Origin: Burkholderia sp. BCC0322
Lineage (GTDB): Bacteria; Pseudomonadota; Gammaproteobacteria; Burkholderiales; Burkholderiaceae
Reading direction: 5' to 3'
DNA: 64,000 bases
Assembly: GCF_902833045.1 (NCBI RefSeq)
Contig: NZ_CADFDU010000015.1
Span: forward strand, 110,884 to 174,883
This document shows, in pieces, positions 39,238 to 50,102 of this stretch. The translations under genes and the position numbers were made by a program. Position 1 is the first letter of the stretch; each line of letters opens with the position of its first letter. The notes beneath the pieces are model-generated. The model was not told the origin of the DNA. It worked only from the letters and a program-made list of their open reading frames with translations, and searched no databases.

Positions 39238-40434
39238 TCAGTCAGCCTGCTTGCGCAGGAAAGCCGGGATGTCGTACGTGTCGACACCCTTCTCCTGCAG
39301 CGCCTGCACGTGCGATGCCGCGGTTTCGCGCGAATTGCGCCACACCGCCGGCGTATCGAGCGCGCCGTAGTCTGCCGTGCTGACGTGATGCGTCGGTGCA
39401 TAGCCGTGCGAAACCGCGCTGACCGGCTGGTTGTCCGTACCCGTACGCAGCAGCGTCATCGGTGCCGACTGCTGCTTCTTCGCCGCACGGCCCAGACCCG
39501 TTGCCACGACCGTCACGCGCAGTGCATCGCCCATCGCATCGTCGTACACCGCACCGAAGATCACCGTCGCATCTTCCGCCGCGTAGCTCTTGATCGTGTT
39601 CATCACTTCGCGCGTTTCCGACAGGCGCAGCGAACGGCTCGACGTGATGTTGACCAGCACGCCGCGCGCGCCCGACAGATCGACGCCTTCGAGCAGCGGG
39701 CTCGCCACGGCCTGTTCCGCCGCGAGGCGTGCGCGATCGACGCCGGCAACCGTCGCCGTGCCCATCATCGCCTTGCCCTGCTCGCCCATCACCGTCTTCA
39801 CGTCTTCGAAGTCGACGTTCACGAGGCCATCGACATTGATGATTTCAGCGATGCCTGCGACCGCGTTGTTCAACACGTCGTCCGCGCACTGGAAGCACTT
39901 GTCCATCTCGGCGTCGTCGCCCATCACGTCGAACAGCTTGTCGTTCAGGACGACGATCAGCGAGTCGACGTGATCCTCCAGTTGCTGCGAACCGGCTTCA
40001 GCGACGCGCATGCGCTTGCCGCCTTCGAATTCGAACGGCTTGCTGACGACACCCACCGTCAGGATGCCCATCTCCTTCGCGATCTGCGCGACCACCGGTG
40101 CCGCGCCCGTGCCCGTACCACCGCCCATGCCGGCCGTGATGAACACCATGTGCGCGCCGCGCAGTGCGTCGGCGATGCGCTCGCGCGCTTCTTCCGCTGC
40201 CGCACGGCCCATTTCCGGCTTCGCGCCAGCGCCCAGACCCGTGTTGCCGAGCTGGATCACCGACGATGCGCGCGAACGCGACAGCGCCTGCGCATCCGTG
40301 TTCATCACGATGAAGTCGACGCCCTGCACGCCGCGGTTGATCATGTGCTGGACGGCATTGCCGCCAGCGCCGCCAACGCCGACCACCTTGATGATGGTGC
40401 CGTTGGTCTCGGTTTCCAGCATTTCGAATTCCAT
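39238..40434 (-). CDS. ftsZ: Cell division protein FtsZ
   Basis: Tubulin-like GTPase that forms the Z ring. 398 residues. GTP-binding domain with the tubulin signature GGGTGTGAAPV (near residue 107). The conserved C-terminal peptide ends DIPAFLRKQAD and is the FtsA/ZipA docking site. GGAGG lies close to the ATG. Last gene of the dcw cluster; 191 bases separate it from ftsA. Confidence 0.99.
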   Translation of the reverse strand: MEFEMLETETNGTIIKVVGVGGAGGNAVQHMINRGVQGVDFIVMNTDAQALSRSRASSVIQLGNTGLGAGAKPEMGRAAAEEARERIADALRGAHMVFITAGMGGGTGTGAAPVVAQIAKEMGILTVGVVSKPFEFEGGKRMRVAEAGSQQLEDHVDSLIVVLNDKLFDVMGDDAEMDKCFQCADDVLNNAVAGIAEIINVDGLVNVDFEDVKTVMGEQGKAMMGTATVAGVDRARLAAEQAVASPLLEGVDLSGARGVLVNITSSRSLRLSETREVMNTIKSYAAEDATVIFGAVYDDAMGDALRVTVVATGLGRAAKKQQSAPMTLLRTGTDNQPVSAVSHGYAPTHHVSTADYGALDTPAVWRNSRETAASHVQALQEKGVDTYDIPAFLRKQAD

Positions 40435-40582
40435 GTTGCCTCCGTCAAGAGAATGACTGCTACTCGGCCGTTATTCGGCAGGAGATCGGGCAACCCCCTG
40501 TCGCGCGCCAGCCGCCGGCACCAGCGCGAATTTCGATTCGGTTCGTCCTCAAGAAAACGCCGGGCCACCCCAGGTTTTCTTG

Positions 40583-40615
40583 GCCCCCTCGGGGGCAGGC
40601 TCGGCGTGCCGAGCC
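40583..40615. repeat. Two tandem palindromes between ftsA and ftsZ
   Basis: GCCCCCTCGGGGGC (40583-40596) is followed one base later by GGCTCGGCGTGCCGAGCC (40598-40615). Both are near-perfect, with very short loops and no T run afterwards. They resemble repetitive extragenic palindromes. A role as an mRNA barrier between ftsA and ftsZ is a guess. Confidence 0.6.
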
Positions 40616-40625
40616 GTGGAAATAC

Positions 40626-41858
40626 TCAAAAATTGCTCAGGAACCATTCCTTCATCCGCGAGAACACCTGCCCCGCGTTGCCGGACTGCACGGCGACCTT
40701 GCGGCCGCGCATGCGCTGAGCGCTGCCTTCGACGAGCAGCCCCATCGCCGTCGAGTAGCGCGGATTGCGCACGACGTCGGAAAGGCCGCCTGCATACTCC
40801 GGCGCCCCGATGCGCACCGGCTTCAGGAAAATGTCTTCGCCGAGCTCGACCATGCCGGGCATCATCGAGGCCCCGCCGGTAATGACCACGCCGGAGCTCA
40901 GCAGTTCTTCGTAACCGGATTCGCGCACGACCTGCTGCACGAGCGAGAACAGCTCCTCGACGCGCGGCTCGATCACGGCTGCGAGCGCCTGGCGCGACAG
41001 CGTGCGCGGGCCGCGCTCGCCGAGGCCCGGCACTTCCACCATTTCGTCCGGATCGGCGAGCGCCTGCTTCGCGATCCCGTAGCCGACCTTGATGTCTTCC
41101 GCGTCCGGCGTCGGCGTGCGCAGCGCCATCGCGATGTCGCTCGTGATCTGGTCGCCGGCGATCGGAATCACCGCGGTGTGACGGATCGCGCCTTCGGCGA
41201 AGATCGCGATGTCCGTCGTGCCGCCGCCGATGTCGACCAGCACCACGCCGAGATCCTTCTCGTCTTCCGTCAGCACAGCCAGCGACGACGCGAGCGGCTG
41301 CAGGATCAGGTCGTTCACTTCGAGCCCGCAGCGGCGCACGCACTTGACGATGTTCTGCGCGGCGCTCACCGCGCCCGTCACGATGTGCACCTTCACTTCC
41401 AGCCGGATGCCGCTCATGCCGATCGGCTCGCGCACGTCTTCCTGGCCGTCGATGATGAATTCCTGCGTGAGGATGTGCAGCACCTGCTGGTCGGTCGGGA
41501 TGTTGATCGCCTTCGCGGTCTCGATCACGCGCGCGACGTCGGTCTGCGTGACTTCCTTGTCCTTGATCGCAACCATCCCGCTCGAGTTGAAGCTGCGGAT
41601 GTGGCTGCCCGCGATCCCCGTGAACACGTTGGTGATCTTGCAGTCGGCCATCAGCTCGGCTTCCTCGAGCGCGCGCTGGATCGACTGCACGGTGGCCTCG
41701 ATGTTGACCACCACACCTTTCTTCAGACCCTTCGACTCGCTCTGGCCGAGACCGATCACCTCGTAGTGGCCCTCGCCTTTCAGCTCGGCGACGATGGCCA
41801 CCACCTTCGACGTGCCGATGTCGAGGGAAACCAGCAGATCCTTGTAGTCTTTGCTCAT
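40626..41858 (-). CDS. ftsA: Cell division protein FtsA
   Basis: Actin-like ATPase that tethers FtsZ to the membrane. 410 residues. Actin-fold motifs: SLDIGTSKVVA at residue 10, VDIGGGTTDIA near 208, and TGGASMMPGM near 340. The C-terminal amphipathic helix EWFLSNF is the membrane anchor. The ATG at 41858 gives MSKDYKDLLV; longer frames upstream are rejected. It is 26 bases downstream of ftsQ. Confidence 0.98.
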   Translation of the reverse strand: MSKDYKDLLVSLDIGTSKVVAIVAELKGEGHYEVIGLGQSESKGLKKGVVVNIEATVQSIQRALEEAELMADCKITNVFTGIAGSHIRSFNSSGMVAIKDKEVTQTDVARVIETAKAINIPTDQQVLHILTQEFIIDGQEDVREPIGMSGIRLEVKVHIVTGAVSAAQNIVKCVRRCGLEVNDLILQPLASSLAVLTEDEKDLGVVLVDIGGGTTDIAIFAEGAIRHTAVIPIAGDQITSDIAMALRTPTPDAEDIKVGYGIAKQALADPDEMVEVPGLGERGPRTLSRQALAAVIEPRVEELFSLVQQVVRESGYEELLSSGVVITGGASMMPGMVELGEDIFLKPVRIGAPEYAGGLSDVVRNPRYSTAMGLLVEGSAQRMRGRKVAVQSGNAGQVFSRMKEWFLSNF

Positions 41859-41884
41859 AAAGTGCTCTTGCGTGTGATCTCTCG

Positions 41885-42637
41885 TTACTTCTTGCGCTTG
41901 TCGGTATCGGTCAGGAACCGCATGCCTGCCGCGCGAATCGCGAATCCGTTCGGATAGCGCAGGTCCGCGTACTCGATGTCGTTGCCCCAACGCTCCGTGA
42001 CGGCCGGCCATGCGGCGACCAGGCGCTGGCTCCGGTCATGCAGCGACTCGCTGTTGCGTTCCTTGCCCAGCTCGACCTGCATGCCGTTCGACAGCTTCAC
42101 CGTCCACGCGTACCGCGCCGACAGCGTCACTTCTTCCGGCGCCGCCTTCAGCGGCGCAAACCATTTCCCGAAGTCGCGATACCGCATGACGACTTCCTTC
42201 GCACTGCCCTCCGGGCCATCGAACGCCGGCAGTTCCTTGTCCAGTTCGCCCTGGTTCGCGGTGAACAGCTCGCCGTCGACGCTCACGAGCTGGTCGCTGC
42301 CCCAGGTCCCGAGCGGTTTGTACTCCTCGAGCGTGACAGCCAGCGCATTCGGCCACACCCGGCGCACGCTCGCATGGCGCACCCAGGGCATCTGCTCGAA
42401 CGCGGTGCGCGCGGCGTCGAGATCGACCGTGAAGAAATTGCCCTTCAGCCGGCCGACCACGCCCGCGCGCACCGTCGGCGAATTGATGTGCTCGGTGTCG
42501 CCGTCGATCCGGATTTCCCGCAGCGCGAACGTCGGGCGCTGGATCAGCCAGTAGCAACCGGCCGCCGCCAACACGAGCAGCAACAGCGCGTACAGCGCGC
42601 TGGCGGCAAGGTTGAGTTGGCGAACGTTGTTCCACAT
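41885..42637 (-). CDS. ftsQ: Cell division protein FtsQ
   Basis: Bitopic divisome protein that links FtsA-side and periplasmic proteins. 250 residues. A hydrophobic segment at about 13-32 (ALYALLLLVLAAAGCYWLIQ) is followed by a POTRA domain (FALREIRIDGDTEHINSPTV) and the FtsQ domain. It starts 19 bases after ddl. Confidence 0.96.
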   Translation of the reverse strand: MWNNVRQLNLAASALYALLLLVLAAAGCYWLIQRPTFALREIRIDGDTEHINSPTVRAGVVGRLKGNFFTVDLDAARTAFEQMPWVRHASVRRVWPNALAVTLEEYKPLGTWGSDQLVSVDGELFTANQGELDKELPAFDGPEGSAKEVVMRYRDFGKWFAPLKAAPEEVTLSARYAWTVKLSNGMQVELGKERNSESLHDRSQRLVAAWPAVTERWGNDIEYADLRYPNGFAIRAAGMRFLTDTDKRKK

Positions 42638-42656
42638 ACGTCGTTCCGTTCCTGCG

Positions 42657-43598
42657 TCAGTCGTTGAGCGTGAGCGACAGCACCTTCACGACCAGCTCCG
42701 AATAGCTGATGCCGACCGCGCGCGCGGCCTTCGGCGGCAGCGAGTGGTCGGTCATGCCCGGTGCGGTGTTCACTTCCAGGAAGTACGCGTTGCCGTCGGC
42801 GTCGAGCATGAAGTCCGCGCGGCCCCAGTCGGTGCAGCCGAGCACGTCGAACGCCCGGCGCGCGACGCGCTTGAGCTCCGCTTCCTTATCGGCGGGCAGC
42901 CCGCACGGAATCAGGTATTGCGTATCGTCGGCGATGTACTTCGCGTGATAGTCGTAGAACTCGCCGGCCGGCACGATCTTGATTACCGGCAGGTCGAGAT
43001 CGCCGGCGATGCATGCGGTGTACTCGCCGCCGCCTTCGATGCTCTTCTCGACGATCACGATCGGGTCATGCGTCGCGGCTTCCGCGAGCGCGGCCGGCAG
43101 CGCGTCGGCCGTCTTCACTTTCAGCACCGCGACGCTCGAGCCTTCGCTCGCCGGCTTCACGAACAGCGGCAGGCCGAGCTTCGCGACGATGTCCGTCGCG
43201 CGCGCCGCGAGGTCGTCGCCGCGCAGCACCGTCTCGAACGGCGGCGTCGGCACGCCCGTCTGCTGCCACACGAGCTTCGTGCGGAACTTGTCGAGGCCGA
43301 GCGCCGATCCGAGCACGCCGCTGCCCGTGTAGCGAATGCCGTAGAAATCGAGCGCGCCCTGGATCTGGCCGTTCTCGCCGTAGCCGCCGTGCAGTGCGTT
43401 GAACGCGCGCACGAACCCTTCGTCCTTCAGCGCCGCCAGCGGGCGCTCGGCCGGGTCGAACGGGTACGCGTCGATGCCCGCGTCGCGCAGGCCCTGCAGC
43501 ACGAGCTTGCCCGACGTGAGCGACACCTCGCGCTCCGAGGACTCGCCGCCGAACAACACCGCCACCTTGCCGAAACGTTTCGGATCAATCCCGCTCAT
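42657..43598 (-). CDS. ddl: D-alanine--D-alanine ligase
   Basis: ATP-grasp enzyme that makes D-Ala-D-Ala for the peptidoglycan stem. 313 residues. [19 protein letters not shown] lies at the N-terminus, the ATP-binding [14 protein letters not shown] at about 146, and the metal/substrate site [14 protein letters not shown] at about 270. The ATG at 43598 follows the murC stop by one base. It is the DdlB-type gene inside the dcw cluster. Confidence 0.97.
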   Translation of the reverse strand: MSGIDPKRFGKVAVLFGGESSEREVSLTSGKLVLQGLRDAGIDAYPFDPAERPLAALKDEGFVRAFNALHGGYGENGQIQGALDFYGIRYTGSGVLGSALGLDKFRTKLVWQQTGVPTPPFETVLRGDDLAARATDIVAKLGLPLFVKPASEGSSVAVLKVKTADALPAALAEAATHDPIVIVEKSIEGGGEYTACIAGDLDLPVIKIVPAGEFYDYHAKYIADDTQYLIPCGLPADKEAELKRVARRAFDVLGCTDWGRADFMLDADGNAYFLEVNTAPGMTDHSLPPKAARAVGISYSELVVKVLSLTLND

Positions 43599-43599
43599 G

Positions 43600-44997
43600 T
43601 CATGCCTTCTGTTGAGTGTGCTGCGCAACCTTCGCCGGCACGCCGCCGATCGAACCCGCGCCCATCGTGATCACCACGTCGCCGTTCTGCGCGACCTTCG
43701 CCAATGCGTCCGGCACGTCGTCGACCGTCGCGACGAACACCGGGTCGACCTTCCCCACCTCGCGCAACGCACGCGACAGCGCGTCGCCGTTGGCGGTCGA
43801 GATCGCCGCCTCGCCCGCCGCGTAGACTTCCGTCAGCACCAGCGCGTCGACCGTCGACAGCACGTTGACGAAATCGTCGAAGCAGTCGCGCGTGCGCGTG
43901 TAGCGATGCGGCTGGAACGCCAGCACGAGGCGGCGGCCCGGAAACGCACCGCGCGCGGCGGCGATCGTCGCGGCCATCTCGACCGGGTGATGGCCGTAGT
44001 CGTCGATCAGCGTGTACTGGCCGCCGTCCGCGGTCGGCACCTCGCCGTAGCGCTGGAAGCGCCGGCCGACGCCGTTGAATTCCGCCAGCGCCTGCTGGAT
44101 CGCGTCGTCCGCCACGCCGAGGTCGGTCGCGATCGCGATCGCCGCGAGCGCGTTCTGCACGTTGTGCAGGCCCGGCAGGTTCAGCACGATCGCGAGCGGC
44201 GCGCGCCCTTCACGGATCACCGTGAAATGCATGCGGCCGTCGCGCGCATCGATGTCTTCCGCACGTACCTGTGCGTCCGGCGACAATCCGTAGCGCACGA
44301 CCGGCTTCGAGATGAACGGGATGATCTGCCGCACGTTCGGATCGTCGACGCACACGACCGCGCTGCCGTAGAACGGCAGGCGCTGCGTGAATTCGATGAA
44401 CGCCTGCTTGAGCCGCGCGAAATCGTGGCCGTAGGTGTCCATGTGGTCGGCGTCGATGTTCGTGATGACTTCGATCACCGGATACAGGTTCAGGAACGAC
44501 GCGTCCGACTCGTCGGCCTCGGCGACGATGAAGTCGCCCGTGCCGAGCCGCGCGTTCGCGCCGGCGCTGATCAGGCGCCCGCCGATCACGAAAGTCGGAT
44601 CGAGCCCGCCCGCCGCGAGCACGCTCGCGACGAGGCTCGTCGTCGTGGTCTTGCCGTGCGTGCCGGCGATCGCGATGCCCTGCTTCAGGCGCATCAGCTC
44701 CGCCAGCATCACCGCGCGCTGCACGATCGGCACGCGGTTCGCGCGCGCGGCCAGCACTTCCGGGTTGTCCGAGCGCACGGCCGTCGACACGACGACCGCG
44801 TTCGCGCCCTCGATGTTCGCCGCGTCGTGGCCGATCGCGATCCGTGCGCCGAGCGCCTGGAGACGATCCGTCACCGCGTTGCGCGACAGGTCCGAGCCGC
44901 TGACCTCGTAGCCGAGGTTGACGAGCACTTCGGCGATGCCGCTCATGCCCGCGCCGCCGATCCCGACGAAATGAATGTGTTTGACGATGTGTTTCAT
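43600..44997 (-). CDS. murC: UDP-N-acetylmuramate--L-alanine ligase
   Basis: Adds L-Ala to UDP-MurNAc, first of the Mur ligases. 465 residues. Rossmann N-terminus ([17 protein letters not shown]), the ATP loop GTHGKTTTT near 113, and the C-terminal ligase domain ([10 protein letters not shown]). The first codon overlaps the stop of murG by four bases. A longer frame starting at 45036 is rejected. Confidence 0.98.
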   Translation of the reverse strand: MKHIVKHIHFVGIGGAGMSGIAEVLVNLGYEVSGSDLSRNAVTDRLQALGARIAIGHDAANIEGANAVVVSTAVRSDNPEVLAARANRVPIVQRAVMLAELMRLKQGIAIAGTHGKTTTTSLVASVLAAGGLDPTFVIGGRLISAGANARLGTGDFIVAEADESDASFLNLYPVIEVITNIDADHMDTYGHDFARLKQAFIEFTQRLPFYGSAVVCVDDPNVRQIIPFISKPVVRYGLSPDAQVRAEDIDARDGRMHFTVIREGRAPLAIVLNLPGLHNVQNALAAIAIATDLGVADDAIQQALAEFNGVGRRFQRYGEVPTADGGQYTLIDDYGHHPVEMAATIAAARGAFPGRRLVLAFQPHRYTRTRDCFDDFVNVLSTVDALVLTEVYAAGEAAISTANGDALSRALREVGKVDPVFVATVDDVPDALAKVAQNGDVVITMGAGSIGGVPAKVAQHTQQKA

Positions 44998-46097
44998 TGC
45001 AGTTCTTCCAGGTTCGCGCCGGCCGCCTTCGCGCACACGCGCGCGACTTCGTCGGTGGCCTCGGGCTTCGCCAGCGAGCGCGAACGTTCCGCCATCTCCG
45101 CGAGCGACGCCCGCGACTGGCCGCGCAGCCAGTCGGCAAGCAGTTCCGCCGACAGGTCGCGTTGTTGCACCAGCACGGCCGCGCCCGCATCGGCGAGGAA
45201 CGCGGCGTTGCTCGTCTGGTGATCGTCGACCGCGTACGGGAACGGCACGAACAGCGCCGCCACGCCTACCGCCGCGATCTCCGACACCGTCATCGCACCC
45301 GACCGGCAGATCACGAGATCCGCCGCCGCATACGCGGCCGCCATGTCGTCGATGAACGGCACGAGCCGCACGTCTTCGCCGGCCGCGAAACCGGCCGCTT
45401 CGTAATTCGCCTTCAGCGCGTCGATGTGCTTCGCGCCGGCCTGGTGCACGACGCGCGGGCGTTCGCCCGGCGTCAGCATCGCCAGCGCGCGCGGCACGAC
45501 TTCATTCAGCGCGGCCGCACCGAGGCTGCCGCCGACGACCAGCACATTCAGCGGGCCGCTGCGCGATGCATAGCGTGCTTTGGGCGCTTCCGTGCCGGCA
45601 AGTTCCGCGCGAATCGGATTACCCGTCCATTCCGCGTGCGGCAGCGCGCCGGGGAACGCGACGAGCACGCGTTTCGCGAATTTCGCGAGTACCTTGTTCG
45701 TCAGGCCCGCGATCGAATTCTGTTCATGCAGCACGAGCGGACGCCCCGACAGCGCAGTCATCACGCCCGCCGGGAACGTGATGTAGCCGCCCATCCCGAG
45801 CACGACGTCGGGCCGCACGCGCCGCAGCGCAGCGAGGCTCTGCCCGCATGCGCGCAGCAGGTTGAACGGCAGCGTCAGCTTGGTCTTCAGGCCCTTTCCG
45901 CGCAGCCCGCCGAACCGCACGTATTCCATCGGAATACCGTGCTTCGGCACGAGCGTCGCTTCCATCCCGGCCGGATTGCCGAGCCACACGACGCGCCAGC
46001 CCGCCGCTTCCATCCGGTGCGCGACTGCGAGCCCGGGGAACACGTGGCCCCCGGTGCCGCCTGCCATCACCATCAGTGTGCGTTGCGACGCGGTCAT
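44994..46097 (-). CDS. murG: Undecaprenyl-PP-MurNAc-pentapeptide GlcNAc transferase
   Basis: Peripheral membrane glycosyltransferase that converts lipid I to lipid II. 367 residues. [14 protein letters not shown] at the N-terminus and [16 protein letters not shown] in the middle are MurG signatures. The UDP-GlcNAc site [15 protein letters not shown] lies near 270. Overlaps ftsW and murC by four bases each. Confidence 0.98.
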   Translation of the reverse strand: MTASQRTLMVMAGGTGGHVFPGLAVAHRMEAAGWRVVWLGNPAGMEATLVPKHGIPMEYVRFGGLRGKGLKTKLTLPFNLLRACGQSLAALRRVRPDVVLGMGGYITFPAGVMTALSGRPLVLHEQNSIAGLTNKVLAKFAKRVLVAFPGALPHAEWTGNPIRAELAGTEAPKARYASRSGPLNVLVVGGSLGAAALNEVVPRALAMLTPGERPRVVHQAGAKHIDALKANYEAAGFAAGEDVRLVPFIDDMAAAYAAADLVICRSGAMTVSEIAAVGVAALFVPFPYAVDDHQTSNAAFLADAGAAVLVQQRDLSAELLADWLRGQSRASLAEMAERSRSLAKPEATDEVARVCAKAAGANLEELQ

Positions 46098-47377
46098 ACC
46101 TTCCCTCCGCGCATCAGCACCCGGTTTTCGTAGTCGACCCGCAGCAGCACCGCGAGCGCGACGCAGTTCAGCAGAATGCCCGAGCCACCGTAGCTCACGA
46201 GCGGCAGCGTCAGGCCCTTGGTCGGCAGCAGCCCGAGGTTCACGCCCATGTTGATGAAGGTCTGCGCACCGAACCAGATGCCGATACCCTTCGCCATCAG
46301 GCCCGCGAACGTGCGGTCGAGCGCGAGCGCCTGGCGGCCGATCTCGAACGCGCGGCGCACGATCCAGTAGAACAGCAGGATCACGACCAGCACGCCGACG
46401 AAACCGAGCTCCTCGCCGATCACCGCGAGGATGAAGTCGGTATGCGCTTCCGGCAGGTAGTTCAGCTTCTCGACGCTACCGCCCAGGCCGACGCCGAACC
46501 ACTCGCCACGGCCGAACGCGATCAGCGAGTGCGTGAGCTGGTACGCCTTGCCCTGCGCGTAGCGCTCGTCCCACGGATCGAGATACGCGAAGATCCGCTC
46601 GCGACGCCACGGCGACAGCCACACCAGCATCGTGAAGGTGCCGATCGCGGTCGCAACAAGGCCGCCGAACAGCTTGCCGTTCACGCCGCCGAGGAACAGC
46701 ACGCCCATCGCGATCGCCGCGACCACCATGAACGCGCCCATGTCCGGCTCGAGCAGCAGCAGCGCACCGACCAGGCCGACCGCGAACGCCATCGGCAGAA
46801 AGCCCTTGGCGAAGCTCTGCATGTATTCCTGCTTGCGCACCGTGTAGTTCGCCGCGTAGATCGTCACCGCGAGCTTCATGATTTCCGACGGCTGCATGTT
46901 CGTGATGCCAAGCGGAATCCAGCGGCGCGCACCATTCACGCCCTTGCCGACGTGCGGGATCAGCACGATCACGAGGCCGACGAGCGCGATCAGGAAGAGC
47001 TGCGGCGCGTATTTGTCCCACGTCGACACCGGCACGCGGAACGCGATCACCGCCGCGATGAACGCGACGACGAGCGAGATGCAGTGGCGCATCAGGAACG
47101 CGTAATCGTGATACGACGCGTATTTCGGCGAATCGGGCATCGCGATCGACGCCGAATACACCATCACGACGCCGAGCCCGAGCAGCGCGATCGCGACCCA
47201 CAGCAGCGAGTAGTCGAAGTCGAGCATCCGCGAGCGACTCGGGCGCACGCCATTGACGACGCTCGCGAGGCCGCCGGTCGCGGCGCGCGTGGCCGACGCG
47301 ACGCGGCCGCCCGCGGCATTACCGCCGGTGTCGCGACGATCGTTGAAACGGGAGACGATGCGATCTGACCAGCTCAT
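46094..47377 (-). CDS. ftsW: SEDS-family peptidoglycan polymerase FtsW
   Basis: Membrane glycan polymerase of the divisome, paired with FtsI. 427 residues, about ten transmembrane segments. SEDS motifs: [16 protein letters not shown] and the catalytic-loop region near the C-terminal half, followed by [18 protein letters not shown]. An N-terminal cytoplasmic tail of about 50 residues precedes the membrane core. Overlaps neighbours by four bases. Confidence 0.98.
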   Translation of the reverse strand: MSWSDRIVSRFNDRRDTGGNAAGGRVASATRAATGGLASVVNGVRPSRSRMLDFDYSLLWVAIALLGLGVVMVYSASIAMPDSPKYASYHDYAFLMRHCISLVVAFIAAVIAFRVPVSTWDKYAPQLFLIALVGLVIVLIPHVGKGVNGARRWIPLGITNMQPSEIMKLAVTIYAANYTVRKQEYMQSFAKGFLPMAFAVGLVGALLLLEPDMGAFMVVAAIAMGVLFLGGVNGKLFGGLVATAIGTFTMLVWLSPWRRERIFAYLDPWDERYAQGKAYQLTHSLIAFGRGEWFGVGLGGSVEKLNYLPEAHTDFILAVIGEELGFVGVLVVILLFYWIVRRAFEIGRQALALDRTFAGLMAKGIGIWFGAQTFINMGVNLGLLPTKGLTLPLVSYGGSGILLNCVALAVLLRVDYENRVLMRGGKV

Positions 47378-48900
47378 GGCGTCGCTCCTTTGTCGATGGC
47401 GATTTCGTCGACCGCCGCGCGGAACACATCCGCGCGATGGGCGTAGTTCCTGAACATGTCGAGGCTCGCGCAGGCGGGCGACAGCAGCACCGCATCGCCC
47501 GGCTCAGCGAGGTCGGCCGCCGCGTGCACCGCGCCTTCGAGCGTCGCGTGATCGGCGAGCGGCACGCCCGTTTCGGCGAGCGTGTCGCGGATGGCCGGCG
47601 CATCGCGACCGATCAGCATCACCGCGCGGCACCAGCGCGCGACCGGCGCAACCAGCGGTGCGAAATCCTGACCCTTGCCATCGCCGCCCGCGATCAGCAC
47701 GATCTTCTGCGCAAGCCCGTCGAGCGCGGCAACCGTCGCGCCGACGTTCGTGCCCTTGCTGTCGTCGACGTAGTCCACGTCGTCGATCGTCGCGATCACT
47801 TCGACGCGATGCGCCTCGCCGCGGTACTCGCGCAGCGCGTGCAGCAGCGGTGCGGCCGGCAGGTCGATCGCGCGAGCGAGCGCGAACGCGGCCAGCGCGT
47901 TCGCCGCGTTGTGCAGCCCGCGAATGCGCAGCGCGTCGGCCGGCATCAGGCGCTTTTGCACGATGTCGGGCGTATGCGCGGCATCGCGCTTGCGCCGGCG
48001 GGTCGTCGTCGCAGCTTCATCCGGCGCATCGCGATCGACGGCTTCGACCAGCCACGCGATGCCGTTGTCGCGCGACAGCCCGTAGTCGCCGTCCTGCACC
48101 GGTTCGTTCAGGCCGAACGTGACCGTGCGCGGCGCATCGGCCACGCCGGCTGCCGGCGCGAACTTCATCACGGCCGCATCGTCGCGGTTCAGCACGCGCG
48201 TGGTCGTCGCGCCGAAGATCCGGCCCTTTGCCTGCGCGTATGCATCGAAGCTGCCGTGCCAGTCGAGGTGGTCCTGCGTGATGTTGAGGATCGCGGCCGC
48301 ATCGGGCGCGAACGTGCGCGCGGTCTCGAGCTGGAAGCTCGACAGTTCGAGCACCCACACGTCGGGCAACGCGGTTTCATCGATCGCGCCGGCGAGCCGG
48401 TCGAGCATCGCGGGGCTGATGTTGCCCGCGACGGCGACCTTCTTGCCCGAGCGCTGGCACAGCAGGCCGGTAAGGCTCGTCGTCGTGGTCTTGCCGTTGG
48501 TGCCCGTGATCGCGAGCACCTTCGGCTGGTAACCGCTCGTGCCGAGCGCACGCAGCGCCTGCGCGAAGAACTCCAGCTCGCCCCACACCGCGACGCCGCG
48601 CTCGTTCGCGGCCGCGACCAGCGCCGCGAGTGCCGGTTCGAGCGGCGACAGCCCGGGGCTCAGCCCGACGAGTTCGACGCCGCCGTCGAGCAGCGCAGGC
48701 GTGAACGCGCCGCCGACGAATTCCGCATCGATGCCTTCGGCCTGCAGCGCGGCAAGGTTCGGCGGCGCCTCGCGGGTATCGGCAATGCGCAGCCGGCACC
48801 CGTGCCTCGCGCACCATCGCGCGATCGCGAGACCCGATTCCCCGAGCCCCAGTACGAGCACCATCGGCCGTTGCCGATCTCCAAACATCTCGCCAGACAT
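47374..48900 (-). CDS. murD: UDP-N-acetylmuramoyl-L-alanine--D-glutamate ligase, with an insertion
   Basis: Adds D-Glu to UDP-MurNAc-L-Ala. 508 residues against about 440 in E. coli. N-terminal [17 protein letters not shown] loop GTNGKTTTT near residue 130, and the C-terminal ligase motif [11 protein letters not shown] near 370 are intact. The extra length includes a basic, probably unstructured insertion around residues 290-325 ([17 protein letters not shown]). Sixteen bases separate it from mraY; it overlaps ftsW by four bases. Confidence 0.97.
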   Translation of the reverse strand: MSGEMFGDRQRPMVLVLGLGESGLAIARWCARHGCRLRIADTREAPPNLAALQAEGIDAEFVGGAFTPALLDGGVELVGLSPGLSPLEPALAALVAAANERGVAVWGELEFFAQALRALGTSGYQPKVLAITGTNGKTTTTSLTGLLCQRSGKKVAVAGNISPAMLDRLAGAIDETALPDVWVLELSSFQLETARTFAPDAAAILNITQDHLDWHGSFDAYAQAKGRIFGATTTRVLNRDDAAVMKFAPAAGVADAPRTVTFGLNEPVQDGDYGLSRDNGIAWLVEAVDRDAPDEAATTTRRRKRDAAHTPDIVQKRLMPADALRIRGLHNAANALAAFALARAIDLPAAPLLHALREYRGEAHRVEVIATIDDVDYVDDSKGTNVGATVAALDGLAQKIVLIAGGDGKGQDFAPLVAPVARWCRAVMLIGRDAPAIRDTLAETGVPLADHATLEGAVHAAADLAEPGDAVLLSPACASLDMFRNYAHRADVFRAAVDEIAIDKGATP

Positions 48901-48916
48901 CCTTGTTACCTTTCCT

Positions 48917-50086
48917 TTACCGCAGCTTGAGGGTGGTCAGACCGAACAGGCACAGCATCAGCGTGATGATCCAGAAACGCACGACCACCTGCGTTTCCTT
49001 CCAGCCGGACAATTCGAAATGGTGATGCAGCGGCGCCATCTTCAGCAGACGCCGCCCTTCGCCGTAGCGCTTCTTCGTGTACTTGAACCACGAAACCTGC
49101 AGCATCACCGACAGCGTTTCCGCGACGAAGATGCCGCCCATGATGAACAGCACGATTTCCTGGCGCACGATCACCGCGACCGTGCCGAGCGCGCCGCCGA
49201 GCGCCAGCGCGCCGACGTCGCCCATGAACACCTGCGCGGGGTGCGTGTTGTACCAGAGGAACGCAAGCCCTGCCCCGCCCATCGCGGAACAGAAGATCAG
49301 CAGTTCGCCCGCGCCGGGAATGTGCGGGAACAGCAGGTATTTTGAATAGACCGCGCTGCCCATCACGTACGCGAACACACCCAGCGACGCACCGACCAGC
49401 ACGACCGGCATGATCACGAGGCCGTCGAGGCCGTCGGTCAGGTTCACCGCGTTGCTCGCGCCAACGATCACGAAGTACGTCAGCACGATGAAGCCCCACA
49501 CGCCGAGCGGGTAGCTGATCGACTTCAGGAACGGCAGCATCAGGTCGGCGCGTGCCGGCAGTCCCATCGACAGCCCGCTGCGCACCCACGCCATGAACAG
49601 GTCGAACACGCGCACGTTGTTCGCCTCGGACACGCTGAAGGCGAGGTAGACGGCCGCGAACAGCCCGATCACCGACTGCCAGAAATACTTCTCGCGCGAC
49701 GACATCCCGCGCGGGTCCTTGTGGACGACCTTGCGGTAATCGTCGACCCAGCCGATCACGCCGAAACCGAACGTGACGAGCATCACGATCCAGATGAAAC
49801 GGTTCGTCAGGTCGCCCCACAGCAACGTTGCGACCGCGATGCCGATCAGGATCAGCACGCCGCCCATCGTCGGCGTGCCGGACTTGACCAGGTGCGTCTG
49901 CGGACCGTCCTTGCGCACGGCCTGACCGACCTTCATTTGCGTCAGCTTGCGGATCACCCACGGTCCGCACACGAGCCCGATCCCCAGCGCGGTGATGGTG
50001 GCCATCACCGCCCGGAACGTGAGGTACGTGAACAAGCGCAAAAAGCTTGCGTCTCCTTGCAGCCATTGCGCCAGCGCCAGCAGCAT
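48917..50086 (-). CDS. mraY: Phospho-N-acetylmuramoyl-pentapeptide transferase
   Basis: Membrane enzyme that forms lipid I from UDP-MurNAc-pentapeptide and undecaprenyl phosphate. 389 residues, about ten transmembrane segments. [21 protein letters not shown] (near 210) and [13 protein letters not shown] near the end are the MraY active-site motifs. Confidence 0.98.
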
Positions 50087-50102
50087 GCTTCCTTCCTTCT
50101 AC

